A DNA stretch of 64,000 nt from G963664835 sp963664835 (GTDB lineage Bacteria > Chloroflexota > UBA6077 > FW602-bin22 > JBCLEL01), in the NCBI GenBank assembly GCA_963664835.2, contig CAXXUG010000013.1, positions 62,001 to 126,000 on the forward strand, written 5' to 3'. Position numbers and translations under genes: made by a program. Every line of letters begins with the position of its first letter. Within the stretch, counting starts at the first letter, position 1. Of this stretch, positions 17,005-25,970 are shown one piece after another. Under the pieces are notes generated by a model. That model did not search any database. It saw nothing but the letters and a program-made list of their open reading frames with translations, and was not told where the DNA came from.

Positions 17005-18069
17005 ATGAAGACCTATCGAACGGCGATAATCGGAATGCGTGGTATCGGAAGTAGCGTATCCAAACCACCGCCAAATCCGGTCCTGGGCCAACTAATACCT
17101 GCGTCGCACGTCGAAAACTACGCCCTTCTTCCACAGACTGAGCTCGTCGCGGTCTGCGACCTCGTGCCGGACCTACTCGAGGGCTTCCAGCGGGACTTCG
17201 GCGCGATCCTACCCAACGTCAATATGTACAACGACTATCGCGAGATGCTCTCGAAGGAGCGGATCGACATCCTCAGCGTGGCAACTTCCGACCACGTCCA
17301 CGCACAGATGACCATCGATGGGATAGAAGCCGGCGCCAAGGGCATCCTCTGCGAGAAACCCATCGCGACAACCCTGGCGGATGCCGACCGAATGATCGAA
17401 GCCTGCGAGCGGGCCGACGTCCCGATGATCATCCATCACAACCGGCGCTGGGAGCCGGAGTACCAGCAGGCCCGTGAGCTGATCAGGTCCGGCGAGATTG
17501 GCGAGCTGAGATTAGTCTTTGCCACGCTCGGTGGCCCCCGGGCGATGCTCTTCCGCAACGGGACTCACCTGATCGACCTGGTCTGCTTCTTTGCCGATGC
17601 GGACCCCGCTTGGGTAATGGGAGACCTCGACGACAATTTTCGCGATTACGGACCCAGGTATGCCGGCACAGGCGGCCGCGACGCCTCAACCGATCCCGGA
17701 TGCAGCGCCTACGTCCACTTCGACAACGGCGTGAGAGCGTTCATTAACATCTCCAAGAGCGCGCCGCAAAACTTCGAGTTGGAGCTCGTGTGCGAGAACG
17801 GCCGCATCAAGGTCGGGCGGAACATCGGCGAGGTCTGGCGAATTACACCCCCCTGGCAGGCGGAAGTCAGCCGGCTGCACCCGGAGCAAACTACCAGGAT
17901 AAACCTGCTGGCCGCCATACCAGAGCTGATAGATATGATCGAGACTGGCCGGCGCGAATCCACTTCATCGGCTCAGGACGGCCGCCGGGCCTTGTCGATA
18001 ATTCTCGGCATTCTCCAATCGAACGTCGCTGGCTCCAGCCGGCTCGACTTCCCCATCCGGGACATGTGA
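17005..18069 (+). CDS. Gfo/Idh/MocA-family oxidoreductase
   Basis: A 354-residue NAD(P)-dependent sugar dehydrogenase-like protein. The Rossmann start is TAIIGMRGIGSS, followed by VAVCDLVPDLLEGF (acidic end of beta-2), the hallmark CEKPIATTLADAD (family EKP motif) and the HHNRRWEPEYQQARELI stretch leading to the catalytic domain. ATG 17005 has GGAGG 8 nt upstream; longer in-frame starts run antisense-like through the DapA gene and are rejected. The nucleotide loop GMRGIGSSVSKPPPNP has an unusual proline-rich insertion. Probably co-transcribed with dapA-like (50 nt apart) and the next dehydrogenase. Confidence 0.8.
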   Translation: MKTYRTAIIGMRGIGSSVSKPPPNPVLGQLIPASHVENYALLPQTELVAVCDLVPDLLEGFQRDFGAILPNVNMYNDYREMLSKERIDILSVATSDHVHAQMTIDGIEAGAKGILCEKPIATTLADADRMIEACERADVPMIIHHNRRWEPEYQQARELIRSGEIGELRLVFATLGGPRAMLFRNGTHLIDLVCFFADADPAWVMGDLDDNFRDYGPRYAGTGGRDASTDPGCSAYVHFDNGVRAFINISKSAPQNFELELVCENGRIKVGRNIGEVWRITPPWQAEVSRLHPEQTTRINLLAAIPELIDMIETGRRESTSSAQDGRRALSIILGILQSNVAGSSRLDFPIRDM

Positions 18070-18135
18070 GCAGTTCGCGCCGCCCACCCGCGTTTCTCGC
18101 GGTGAGGCCGCCCGAACCCAGAATAGGAGTTGGGA

Positions 18136-19215
18136 ATGACTCTAACTATCGGAATGATCGGACTCACCAATCCGCACACCCGCGCACATCTGTCAACACT
18201 CGATACCCATGACCGCGTGACCGAGATCGCGGCCTACGATCCCGACCCGGATGCCCGCGCCGCCGCCGCCAACACCTGGCCCAAGGTGGAAACCACCTAC
18301 GACGATTTGGACGCGCTGTTGGCCCGCGACGATATTCCGGCCGTCCTGATACACGTCCCCAACGATCAGGCGCCGGAAGTCGTCATCAAGGCCGCCCGGG
18401 CCGGCAAGCACGTCATGTGTGAAAAGCCGTGCGCCCGCACCGCAGACGAGTTCCGGCCGGTCGTCAATGAATTGGACCGTTACAACGTCCGCTTCACCAC
18501 CTTCTACAACTGGAGGCGCCATCCGGCCGTCCGCAAGATGCGCGAGTTGATCGTCGCCGGCGCCCTGGGCAGACTCACATCGATCGAACTGAGAATCGTC
18601 ACCACCCAGGTTAGGCTCCGGGACCCGTCGCATTGGCTCTTCAAGCACGACGTAGCCGGCGGAGGCATCCTCTCCTGGCTCGCCTGCCACTATATCGACA
18701 TGATGCGCTACCTGACCGGCCAGGAGGTGGCAAGCGTGGCCGCGCTCGCCGGCACCCTTAGCGGCGAAGACATCAGCGTCGAAGACGTCGCGACAGTCTC
18801 GTTCCGCCTGACCGAAGGGGCCTTGGCCACCCTCCACGCCGGCTACCTGCTCTCGACCGGCAGAGCCGGATACGAGGGTGCCCGCAACGACACCGCCATT
18901 ATCTTTCGCGGCACCCACGGCACCCTCTCCCTCGTAGAGCGACGCGGCGCACCGGTCGTAAAGCTCCAGACCATCGCCCCTGAATGGAAGACCGCCCCGG
19001 ACCAGACCCTGCGGTTCGCCCTGCCGGCGGTTGAGGCGTACGGCGGCGCTCACGGACTCGCGTTCGTCGACGACTTCATCCAGGCGTCACTCGACGGCGT
19101 GGGCCAAGTCCCCGTAACCGCCGACGACGCGTTGAGACTCTTAGAAATCCTCGACGCCATCTACCTCTCGGTAGAACAAGAGCGGGTCGTCCACCTATCC
19201 CCCACCAAACCCTGA
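18136..19215 (+). CDS. Gfo/Idh/MocA-family oxidoreductase
   Basis: A 359-residue second member of the family, with CEKPCARTADEF (EKP motif), a YNWRRHPAVRKMRELI segment, and GGGILSWLACHYIDMMRYLTG, where the His-Tyr/Asp pattern is typical of the catalytic face. The Rossmann loop (IGMIGLTNPHTRAH) departs from GxGxxG, so NAD(P) binding may be altered. ATG 18136 follows AGGAG by 7 nt; a TTG at 18130 is possible. It completes a three-gene DapA-Gfo-Gfo run and is followed by a palindromic repeat. Confidence 0.78.
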   Translation: MTLTIGMIGLTNPHTRAHLSTLDTHDRVTEIAAYDPDPDARAAAANTWPKVETTYDDLDALLARDDIPAVLIHVPNDQAPEVVIKAARAGKHVMCEKPCARTADEFRPVVNELDRYNVRFTTFYNWRRHPAVRKMRELIVAGALGRLTSIELRIVTTQVRLRDPSHWLFKHDVAGGGILSWLACHYIDMMRYLTGQEVASVAALAGTLSGEDISVEDVATVSFRLTEGALATLHAGYLLSTGRAGYEGARNDTAIIFRGTHGTLSLVERRGAPVVKLQTIAPEWKTAPDQTLRFALPAVEAYGGAHGLAFVDDFIQASLDGVGQVPVTADDALRLLEILDAIYLSVEQERVVHLSPTKP

Positions 19216-19218
19216 GCG

Positions 19219-19510
19219 TAGGGACGGGTTTCAAACCCGTCCAGATTGGGGAAAACCCAATTCGGGTGCTCGCCGCCCTACAAACCCACCGCCGGCCCCC
19301 ATATTCGTCATTGGGACGAAAATGACTGTTCCTGCACTCCAGAATGGTCATTCCGGCGAAGGCCGGAATCCAGGAGGGGCTGGGAGGGGAAATGTAGCGC
19401 GGGGACTTGTCCCCCGCTCCAGCCAGTCCGGCAACCAACCCTGGTCCCGATCCACCGTAGAGAACACCCACCACCCACAAGAGTCATGCCGGCGAAAGCC
19501 GGAAAACAGG
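19219..19510. repeat. Dispersed repeat mosaic with GTAGGGAC palindrome
   Basis: Right after the dehydrogenase stop there is GTAGGG followed by the perfect dyad gacgggtttcaaacccgtc (19221-19240), which could also act as a transcription stop. Then a module D copy (19349-19374), a module A variant with core gcggggacttgtcccccgc (19391-19418) and another module D-like piece (19482-19503). No gene here. Confidence 0.75.
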
Positions 19511-19646
19511 GGGCGGGGAGCGCGCGACCCAGACCATCCGACCACGTGCCTGCCAACATGACATTCGGCGTCGAGCCGATTGTGCATTGACGCGCCGATA
19601 CGCGCCAAACACCATTCCGGACGCCCGGAAATAGGCCATCACCGTC

Positions 19647-19652
19647 TATAAT
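19647..19652 (+). promoter_or_regulatory. -10 box TATAAT
   Basis: CGTCTATAAT ends at 19652, about 50 nt before the TTG start of the HEPN-like gene. The same ten bases precede the RusA-like gene at 2065-2074. A -35 is not clear. Confidence 0.4.
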
Positions 19653-19701
19653 CAGAACCGCACATTTGGCCGGCGAAACGAGACCCACTCAGGAGAGATA
19701 C

Positions 19702-20112
19702 TTGGCCGCCACTAATCCCAGAGCCAAGTCTCCGCACGGCCACGCCGCCCAGGCGCTTACCTTTCTTTCGCAATCTAAACGGGAGTTCGGGGCTAACGAC
19801 ATATTCCAAGGCTCCGAAAAGCTGTGGGGCGCCGCCTGCCACGCACTTTTCGCTGCCGTTGGCCAATCGGGTGGTCGAGTCCCTGAATCCCACGCCGCCA
19901 TCAGAAAAAGAGTCGAACAGCTTTCCCGGGACCTGAATGAGCCTGAGTTGAGTTCCGGCTTCGCAGTAGCCGAGAGCTTTCACAAGATCTTCTATCACGG
20001 CATGATGGAGCCGCACGAGCTAGAGTTCGACTTGCCCAAGGTGGAACGCCTGGTACACCGACTATTGGCCCTGAACGGGCAACAGACCGACACCCAAGGA
20101 ACCGCGAACTAG
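19702..20112 (+). CDS. PaREP1/HEPN-like helical protein
   Basis: A 136-residue all-helical protein. The core ALTFLSQSKREFGANDIFQG, then SEKLWGAACHALFAAVGQ, resembles PaREP1-type HEPN-superfamily proteins (the EKxWGAAxHAL pattern), which are common in archaea and some bacteria and usually of unknown function. The later SFHKIFYHG segment may represent the RxxxxH-like region, but the Arg is missing, so RNase activity is doubtful. TTG 19702 is preferred because AGGAGAG lies 7 nt upstream. It is monocistronic between repeat clusters. Confidence 0.5.
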   Translation: MAATNPRAKSPHGHAAQALTFLSQSKREFGANDIFQGSEKLWGAACHALFAAVGQSGGRVPESHAAIRKRVEQLSRDLNEPELSSGFAVAESFHKIFYHGMMEPHELEFDLPKVERLVHRLLALNGQQTDTQGTAN

Positions 20113-20130
20113 ACACGCACAACACGTGCC

Positions 20131-20232
20131 TTTTCATACTTTGACGTGCCCGCACCGGCCGGCCTGCAAACCACCCGCCGTCCCCGTAGGGGCGATGCAC
20201 GCATCGACCTGGGTGGGGCCGGGGCAAGTGCC
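20131..20232. repeat. Degenerate module C and GTAGGGGCG-type palindrome
   Basis: A partial module C (TTTCATACTTTGACGTGCCCG, seen from 20130) is followed by GTAGGGG and the dyad gcgatgcacgcatcg (20191-20205), a third palindrome type that shares the GTAGGG prefix. The rest of the gap to 20355 holds no gene. Confidence 0.55.
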
Positions 20233-20355
20233 CACCGACCCGCCTCATCTCAATCTCTTGAAAACGCGGACAAACCTGTTGCCCACGATACCTCGAACCC
20301 GACTATTAGATAGAATTCATCCACCGGCCCGGCACACCTGCCCCAGGAGAAGACT

Positions 20356-21267
20356 TTGAAACTAATCACCTACGAGCAAAACGGCTACGTTCAGTTGGGA
20401 GTGGTTCACCAGGATAGGGTTGGAAGCCTAGTCGGCCGCAGCGCCTCGGCGCGGGACTTCCTCGAAGACGGCGATTCGGCCATCGCCCAAGCCAGGTCAC
20501 TGGTCGAAACCGCAATCACCAGCGGCGCCGTCGCCTCTTGGCCGGCGCTGTCCGAAGTTAACATAAAGGCCCCGATCCTGGATCCCCGCAAGATATTCGC
20601 CCTCGCCGGCAACTATCGCGAGCACATCCGTGAAGGCGGCGGAGAGGTCGTACCCAAAGAGCAGCAGGTGCCTCAGGTGTTCGTCAAACCGGTTACCACC
20701 ATCATTGGCTTGAACGACGAGATCCGGATGCCTGGTCCCATCTGCACCAGCGTCGACTACGAGGGCGAGCTTGGCGTCGTTATCGGCAAGCGTTGCCACT
20801 ACGTCGATGCGTCAGAGGCACTCGACTACGTCGCCGGCTATCTCAACTTCAACGACGTTTCCGGCCGCAAGCTCAATATCTCGGACAAGCGGAAGCCAAT
20901 GCCCCGAACACCCTTTTTCGACTGGCTCAACGGTAAGTGGTTCGATACATTCGCCCCTACCGGCCCGTTCCTCGTGCTCAAGGACGAGATCGAAGACCCT
21001 CAGGCGCTTGACCTGGAGACTCGCGTCAATGGGCAGGTCCGGCAGAAGGCCGCCACCGGTGACATGATCTTCTCGGTCGCCGAAACCGTCGCCTGGGTCA
21101 GTCAGTTCGCGGCGCTGGAGCCTGGGGACATGATCGCCACCGGCACGCCCTCGGGCGTCGGCGCGGTCGAGAAATCGTTCCTCCAGCCCGGCGACGTCGT
21201 CGAGGTGGAGATCAGCGGCCTGGGTACCCTGCGCAACACTGTCGCGCCGGCCCTCACGTCTCGATAG
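20356..21267 (+). CDS. Fumarylacetoacetate hydrolase (FAH)-family protein
   Basis: A 303-residue protein. The FAH catalytic domain begins about residue 75 (KIFALAGNYREHIRE), contains the metal-binding DYEGELGVVIGK acidic residues, and the C-terminal GDMIATGTPSGVG motif. Members include fumarylacetoacetase, 2-hydroxyhepta-2,4-dienedioate isomerase and acylpyruvases, all acting on 2-oxo/enol acids with Mg2+. The exact substrate is unclear, but location near DapA-like and dehydrogenase genes suggests sugar-acid or aromatic breakdown. Start is TTG with AGGAGAAG upstream. Its 3' end overlaps yraN by 14 nt, tail to tail. Confidence 0.85.
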   Translation: MKLITYEQNGYVQLGVVHQDRVGSLVGRSASARDFLEDGDSAIAQARSLVETAITSGAVASWPALSEVNIKAPILDPRKIFALAGNYREHIREGGGEVVPKEQQVPQVFVKPVTTIIGLNDEIRMPGPICTSVDYEGELGVVIGKRCHYVDASEALDYVAGYLNFNDVSGRKLNISDKRKPMPRTPFFDWLNGKWFDTFAPTGPFLVLKDEIEDPQALDLETRVNGQVRQKAATGDMIFSVAETVAWVSQFAALEPGDMIATGTPSGVGAVEKSFLQPGDVVEVEISGLGTLRNTVAPALTSR

Positions 21268-21616
21268 CGTTCTTTATCAGCCGGATCGAACGGTCGTCGC
21301 CGGCCGGCTCGTCTATCGCCACAACGTCGAACCGAGCCGCCACTTCCGACGCGCCCGACTTTTGCAGGTATTCCTCCGCCGCGGTGATCAGCCGTCGCTG
21401 CTTCGTCCGGCTGACCGCCTCCTCGGCGGTACCGTAGCTGGACGGCCGGCGCATCTTTACCTCGACGAACACCAGCGTATCCCCGTCGCGGCAGATCAAA
21501 TCGATCTCGCCGTACCGTGAAGTGAAGTTGCGTTCGACAAGCTCGTACCCGCAGGCGCTCAGAAACCTCGCCGCCCGGTCCTCATAAGCCCTGCCTACGG
21601 CGCGACGGTCGCTCAT
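21254..21616 (-). CDS. yraN: YraN/UPF0102-family nuclease-fold protein
   Basis: A 120-residue conserved protein with a restriction-endonuclease-like core: YGEIDLICRDGDTLVFVEVK, where D and ExK form the PD-(D/E)XK pattern. The opening RAVGRAYEDRAARFLSACGYELVERNF is standard. Biochemical role is not firmly established. It almost always follows rnhB, as here: its ATG overlaps the rnhB stop by 4 nt, so it belongs to the rplS-rnhB-yraN operon. Confidence 0.9.
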   Translation of the reverse strand: MSDRRAVGRAYEDRAARFLSACGYELVERNFTSRYGEIDLICRDGDTLVFVEVKMRRPSSYGTAEEAVSRTKQRRLITAAEEYLQKSGASEVAARFDVVAIDEPAGDDRSIRLIKNAIET

Positions 21617-22299
21617 CCTTCCGCCGGCCCCAATACTCTGGAGAGAAACGATCTACGATGGAAGGGAGATGGCCCGGCCTCGACAATCGCCGCCAGGTGC
21701 TGTTTCGTCGCGTAGCCCTTGTTCGAATCCAGGTGATAGGCCGGCCACCTCGGCGATTCCGCGATCATCAGATCGTCCCTAAACACCTTGGCGACTATCG
21801 ACGCCGCCGCAATCGACCGGCAAATCGCGTCGCCCTTGAGGACCCCGATCGTTGGCCAGCGGCCACAGGTCAAGGGCAGGTAGTCCACAATCACGCAATC
21901 GGGCTCCGGCGACACCTGGTCGACGGCCGCCGCCATAGCCAGCCTGGTAGCCGGCGCAATCCCGATGCGGTCGATGAGGTCCGGCGGCATCGCCCCGTAG
22001 GCAACTTCGCACTCTGATCTGATCTCGCGCGCCAACCGCCGGCGGCCGGCGTCGTTCAGTTGCTTGGAGTCGCGCACTTCGCCAAGAGACTCGGAGCAAA
22101 GCAGATCGAAGGGGATTCGGCAGGCTGCCGCCACGACCGGGCCGGCTATAGAACCGCGTCCAACTTCGTCAACGCCGACGATGGTCCGGCGGCCAAGACG
22201 ATACAGCGCCTCTTCCAAGGCGACCGTGGAGTGAAGGGTTAGCCGAAGCGAGCCGGATTGGCTGCTACCGCCGCTCCTTGATGCGAGCCTGCCTGCCAA
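21613..22299 (-). CDS. rnhB: Ribonuclease HII
   Basis: Removes ribonucleotides from RNA/DNA hybrids and misincorporated rNMPs. The type 2 RNase H core is present: GVDEVGRGSIAGPVVAAA (catalytic Asp and Glu), VRDSKQLN, VDYLPL (Asp) and SIAAASIVAKVFRDDLM. The start is uncertain: no ATG near the core; I chose TTG 22299 (GAGG 5 nt upstream), GTG 22302 is equally possible, and ATG 22338 would overlap rplS by 74 nt. Any choice overlaps the end of rplS, indicating translational coupling. The 34-residue overlapping N-terminus adds nothing recognisable. Confidence 0.88.
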   Translation of the reverse strand: MAGRLASRSGGSSQSGSLRLTLHSTVALEEALYRLGRRTIVGVDEVGRGSIAGPVVAAACRIPFDLLCSESLGEVRDSKQLNDAGRRRLAREIRSECEVAYGAMPPDLIDRIGIAPATRLAMAAAVDQVSPEPDCVIVDYLPLTCGRWPTIGVLKGDAICRSIAAASIVAKVFRDDLMIAESPRWPAYHLDSNKGYATKQHLAAIVEAGPSPFHRRSFLSRVLGPAEG

Positions 22300-22636
22300 C
22301 ACGACCTCGCAAGTAATACAGCTTGGCGCGCCGTACATGCCCGCGCCGTAGCACGTCTACAGTCTCGATCCTGGGCGAATTGAGCAGGAACGTGCGCTCG
22401 ACGCCAATACCGTGGCTGGCGATCCGCCGGACTGTAAACGTGCGCGAGAGTCCCCGGCCCTTCAGGGCGATGATCGTGCCCTCGAATGGCTGGGTCCGGA
22501 CGTTGCCGCCCTCTACGACCCTGACAATGACCCGGACCATGTCACCGGGGCCCATTTCGGGCAGGTCTTGCCTTAGCTGGTCCTTCTCAATCTCTTGTAT
22601 GAGGTTCAAGTTCATTTCCTTAGTTGAAGCGACCAT
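22265..22636 (-). CDS. rplS: 50S ribosomal protein L19
   Basis: A 123-residue protein of the 30S/50S interface. The family pattern MGPGDMVRVIVRVVEGG, RTQPFEGTIIALKGRGLSRTFTVRRI, and the C-terminal RAKLYYLRGRVGRQARIKER are all present. ATG 22615 would give 116 residues, closer to the usual 115, and has AAGGA just upstream, though very close. First gene of an rplS-rnhB-yraN operon; trmD and rpsP, common upstream partners, are absent. Confidence 0.93.
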   Translation of the reverse strand: MVASTKEMNLNLIQEIEKDQLRQDLPEMGPGDMVRVIVRVVEGGNVRTQPFEGTIIALKGRGLSRTFTVRRIASHGIGVERTFLLNSPRIETVDVLRRGHVRRAKLYYLRGRVGRQARIKERR

Positions 22637-22700
22637 CGATTCAACATGTAGTCGCCGGCTTATTTATCTAACCAAACTCAATCATGGTAGCATAGTGCAC

Positions 22701-22811
22701 GCTACAAGTGCTTCATGCACATATCCTCCGCAATTGCGGATGAGTCGAATGGTGGGGGGATGGGGCTTCGTGCCCCCTTGTCGGCTCAATATGGGATGAA
22801 GCACTTGTAGC
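22701..22811. repeat. 111-bp element with 16-bp perfect terminal inverted repeats
   Basis: GCTACAAGTGCTTCAT (22701-22716) is repeated as its exact reverse complement at 22796-22811. Between the arms are two smaller dyads: ccgcaattgcgg (22728-22739) and a GGGGC-TTCGT-GCCCC hairpin (22763-22777). The whole could fold as a three-way or cruciform-like structure in DNA or RNA. It lies in the gap between rplS and the HNH protein, divergent from rplS. No match among the other modules in this window. Confidence 0.65.
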
Positions 22812-22893
22812 AAAGTCAACATCCCAATCCCACAAGGGGAACTCCCTCATCATTTCGCCCAGTCCCAGCACTAAGGTCATCCCCCTAGCGGCC

Positions 22894-24091
22894 CTGAAGG
22901 TCATCTTGGCGTTGCTCGCCTTGATACCGCTCGCTCTAGGCTGCGGTCCGCCAACTAGCGAAGTAGATGGTCAGGTTTTGGCGGACCGCCTGACAGTCAT
23001 TCAGACCACGGGGGGGGGTGCCCTATCCAACTGCCACCGCAACGCCACCTGTCCAGCCCTCACTAACTCCATCTCCCACGCCGATCGTAGCGGCGGCGCC
23101 TGAGTCGTCCAAAACGGCGGAGTATTCCGGGCAAATCTATGTTGTGGGCAATACCGACAGCGAGGGTGTCTACATCCGGCGCACCCGCACCATGGAGGAC
23201 AGGATCAAGGCTTGGCCTGATGGTACGAAGATGATCGAGCTCACGTCCCCGGTCGAAGTCGAAGAGCATCTGTGGCGCCACGTAAGAGACCCCGACGGCA
23301 ACGAGGGATACGTGCCGGCTGAGTATCTGGTGGAAGCTATAGACCAGCCGGTGCTCGTATTCCCTCGCCAGGCTCCAGTTCCCACCGACATCCCCGAGTA
23401 CGATCGTGACGATTGGGGCGACTGGATCGATGCCGACGGAGATTGCCAGGACACGCGGCAAGAGGTACTGATTGACGAGTCATCCACTCCGGTCACGTTT
23501 AGGACCGCCAACGGGTGTCGGGTCACCTCCGGTACCTGGGAAGGGCCCTTCACTGGAGAGCAATTCACCAATCCCGGACGCCTCGACATCGACCATTTGG
23601 TGCCTCTCAAGAATGCCCACGATTCTGGCGCGTACGACTGGAGTAGGGCCAAGAAGACGCGATTCGCGAACGACTTGAGCTATGACGGCCATCTAAATGC
23701 CGTACTCAACTCTGAGAATAGGAAGAAAGGCAGTAAGGGCCCTGAAGAATGGATGCCGCCAGACCGGAGTTATTGGTGCGAGTACGCAACCCATTGGATC
23801 AAAATAAAGGTCGCCTGGGACTTGACCGCGACCGAGCGCGAGCTTGCAGCTTTGAAAGATATGATCGCTACTTGCGCATCGTCTCCAGGTGTAATAGTTG
23901 GGACGCCCTCCGCACACCCGACCGCGACGCCGGCGGCCACCAACGACGCGCTCGCACTCTACGACGATAACGGCAACGGTCGCATCACATGCGCCGAGGC
24001 CGAGCGACACGGCATCGCGCCTGTGCGCCGGGGACACATCGCATATCCCTTCATGGACGACCGCGATGACGACGGTATTGTGTGCGAGTAG
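22894..24091 (+). pseudogene. Secreted HNH endonuclease lipoprotein, frame broken at a G9 run
   Basis: The first part (from 22894/22906) encodes a lipoprotein signal: LALLALIPLALGC with lipobox LALGC. It is closed by a frame change at a run of nine Gs (23010-23018); with eight Gs it would continue in frame as a Pro/Thr linker, then an SH3-like domain (IYVVGNTDSEGVYIRR, GYVPAEYL), then a GmrSD/DUF1524-type HNH nuclease (LDIDHLVPLKNAHDSGA ... LNAVLNSENRKKGSKGPEEW) and a C-terminal excalibur-like calcium-binding tail (DDNGNGRITCAEAE, DDRDDDGIVCE). The downstream reading frame (GTG 23018-24091, 357 residues) is intact. Start choice (CTG 22894, TTG 22906 or further up) is open. Likely a secreted DNase for nutrient scavenging; either phase-variable, decayed, or a sequence error. 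Confidence 0.65.
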
Positions 24092-24129
24092 GCCCTTCCC
24101 ACGCGCATACCGGTTGTGCGCCGGCTCCG

Positions 24130-24423
24130 CTAATCGCCCTGCAACACCTGGATCTCTATCGAGATAAGCTCGACATCCGGCCGAGTATCCTCTATCCATC
24201 CAACCGCACGCTCGATCACCTGCTGGGCGACCGTAGGACTTCCGCTGACGCAGGCCAGCCCAACCTCGGCCGTCTGCCAGCTATCCAGGTGCCCAATCTC
24301 TGCCGTCGCCAGCTTGAGATGATTGTTGACTCTCGACAGCACCGACTTGACGACTTTGCGCTTGTCCTTCAACGAGCCGCTGCCCGGTATGTCGATGACC
24401 AGTCTCGCCACTCCGACAAACAT
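24130..24423 (-). CDS. DUF503 family protein (YlxP-like)
   Basis: A 97-residue conserved protein. The pattern VARLVIDIPGSGSLKDKRKVVKSVLSRVNNHLKLATAEI and LDSWQTAEVGLACVS identifies DUF503. Members often sit by infB/rbfA/truB and are thought to aid ribosome or translation-related steps, but function is unproven. Here it follows an EamA exporter by 12 nt, an unusual partner. Confidence 0.82.
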   Translation of the reverse strand: MFVGVARLVIDIPGSGSLKDKRKVVKSVLSRVNNHLKLATAEIGHLDSWQTAEVGLACVSGSPTVAQQVIERAVGWIEDTRPDVELISIEIQVLQGD

Positions 24424-24435
24424 CTCTAAGCAGTC

Positions 24436-25329
24436 CTATCTCTTTGCCACAACCCATGTGACGCCGGCCAACGTCACGATCGCGCCGGCCAGCGCCGGCA
24501 GGGTGATCTGCTCCCCCAGGAAGATCGCGCTCAACGCTATGCCGCCGATCACTTCTTGGGTAGCTATCAGGTTCACGTAGGTGGGATTCGTCAGCCGGAC
24601 TGCCGTATTGTACAGCGTGTGACCGATCGCCAGGGGAAAGATCCCCAGCGCCAGGATCGCCACCCACTGGCTAGAGCCGGCGCCGGCGACGTCTCCCGGC
24701 GACACGATCGCGAAAGGCAGCAGCCACAATCCCGCGGTCGCGTATACCGTAGCCGCGTAGGTCGCCACCGGAATCTCAGTGCGCTCCCGCCGGCCGGCAA
24801 CCGAGTAAAGGCCGAAGCAAAGCGCCGATCCAACCGCCATCAGGTCGCCGAGCGCCATCGTCGGATCCAGCCGCGTCTCGAAGCCGGCGATCAGACCGAC
24901 GCCGATCACCACAACCGGCAGCCCCAACAGCTTGCCGGCGGGTACCCGTTCGCCAAGGATAATCCAGGTGAACAGCGCCACGAACACCGGAGCGGTGTAT
25001 ACAAGCGTCAGGCTATGGGCGACGGTCGTGTACGAGAGCGACGCGACATAAAGCTGAAAATGCAGCGCCGCGATCAGACCGTATAGCGCGAGCCGGCGGA
25101 ACTGCCGCGGCTCCAGCCCCGGCGACCTGATGACCATCGCCAGCGTCGCGACCGCGAGGCCGGCCACAAACAGCCGGCCAGACGTAATCAGCGCCGGCGA
25201 CAGCGGAGCAGCCCAACGCACCAGTACCGGACTCGTGCTGAACATGCACGCCGCAAACACCATCACCGATATCGCCAGGCCGCGCCGCTCGGCAACCTCG
25301 CCGCCGGCGCTCCTCGCCAATCTGAGCAA
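24436..25329 (-). CDS. EamA/DMT-family membrane exporter
   Basis: About 297 residues with roughly ten hydrophobic segments in two tandem EamA halves (for example the ALYGLIAALHFQLYVASL and IFPLAIGHTLYNTAV regions). Drug/metabolite transporters of this type export amino acids, nucleosides or other metabolites; the substrate is not predictable. The start is ambiguous: TTG 25329 (after weak signal) or a later GTG in the first helix. Shares an operon with DUF503. Confidence 0.75.
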   Translation of the reverse strand: MLRLARSAGGEVAERRGLAISVMVFAACMFSTSPVLVRWAAPLSPALITSGRLFVAGLAVATLAMVIRSPGLEPRQFRRLALYGLIAALHFQLYVASLSYTTVAHSLTLVYTAPVFVALFTWIILGERVPAGKLLGLPVVVIGVGLIAGFETRLDPTMALGDLMAVGSALCFGLYSVAGRRERTEIPVATYAATVYATAGLWLLPFAIVSPGDVAGAGSSQWVAILALGIFPLAIGHTLYNTAVRLTNPTYVNLIATQEVIGGIALSAIFLGEQITLPALAGAIVTLAGVTWVVAKR

Positions 25330-25589
25330 TAGCTGAAGGTCGGTGCCGACTATTTCACTTTCTCCATCTCAAATTAGGTCGCTGCTTCGGGGCCGGCGAA
25401 TACGACTTCTGTTCGCCGGCGCCGCTCACCCGCGGCCAGTTCACTGTGATCGGCACGTCGAGTCCGTGATTCCATATTCAGGGTCCATGCTATGACATTA
25501 GTAGGGAAGACGGGCAGCAGCCATTGGACGTGCCGACGTAATCATCCCGGGGATTGAAAGCGCATCCCGTAACACGATTCGGGGCAGCA

Positions 25590-25970
25590 AGCCACAGGGA
25601 GGGGAAAATGTAGCGCGGTCGAAGACTACGCAAGGCGAGGGGCTTGTCCCCCGCTCCCGGCGGACCGGCAACCAACCCTAGTCCCGAGCCACCGTAGAGA
25701 AGACCCGCCAACCAACGCACCCATTTTTCATATCTTGGTATGCTGGACCCTGCCAGGATCAGCGATTGGTACGAGAATGATGGTGCACGGTTTCGATTGT
25801 GCCTCTCAGTTTCACCAATCTCCCGGATCGTCATTCCGGCGAAAGCCGGAATCCAGGGGCGGAGGGGGTGGCACAAAGGGCGCCCAGATGTCTCCAACAA
25901 CCCGTCAAGATCTTCATACCTCGGCGTGCCGGCCCCTGCCGGGATGAGCGCTTGCCATGAGAGCATGCTC
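25590..25970. repeat. Dispersed repeat mosaic
   Basis: The roughly 1-kb gap before the FGGY kinase (25330-26361) is mostly repeat: module B at 25608-25659, module C at 25727-25783, module D at 25828-25860 and another module C at 25917-25960. The rest (25970-26361) is unremarkable, and no gene is supported. Confidence 0.75.
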
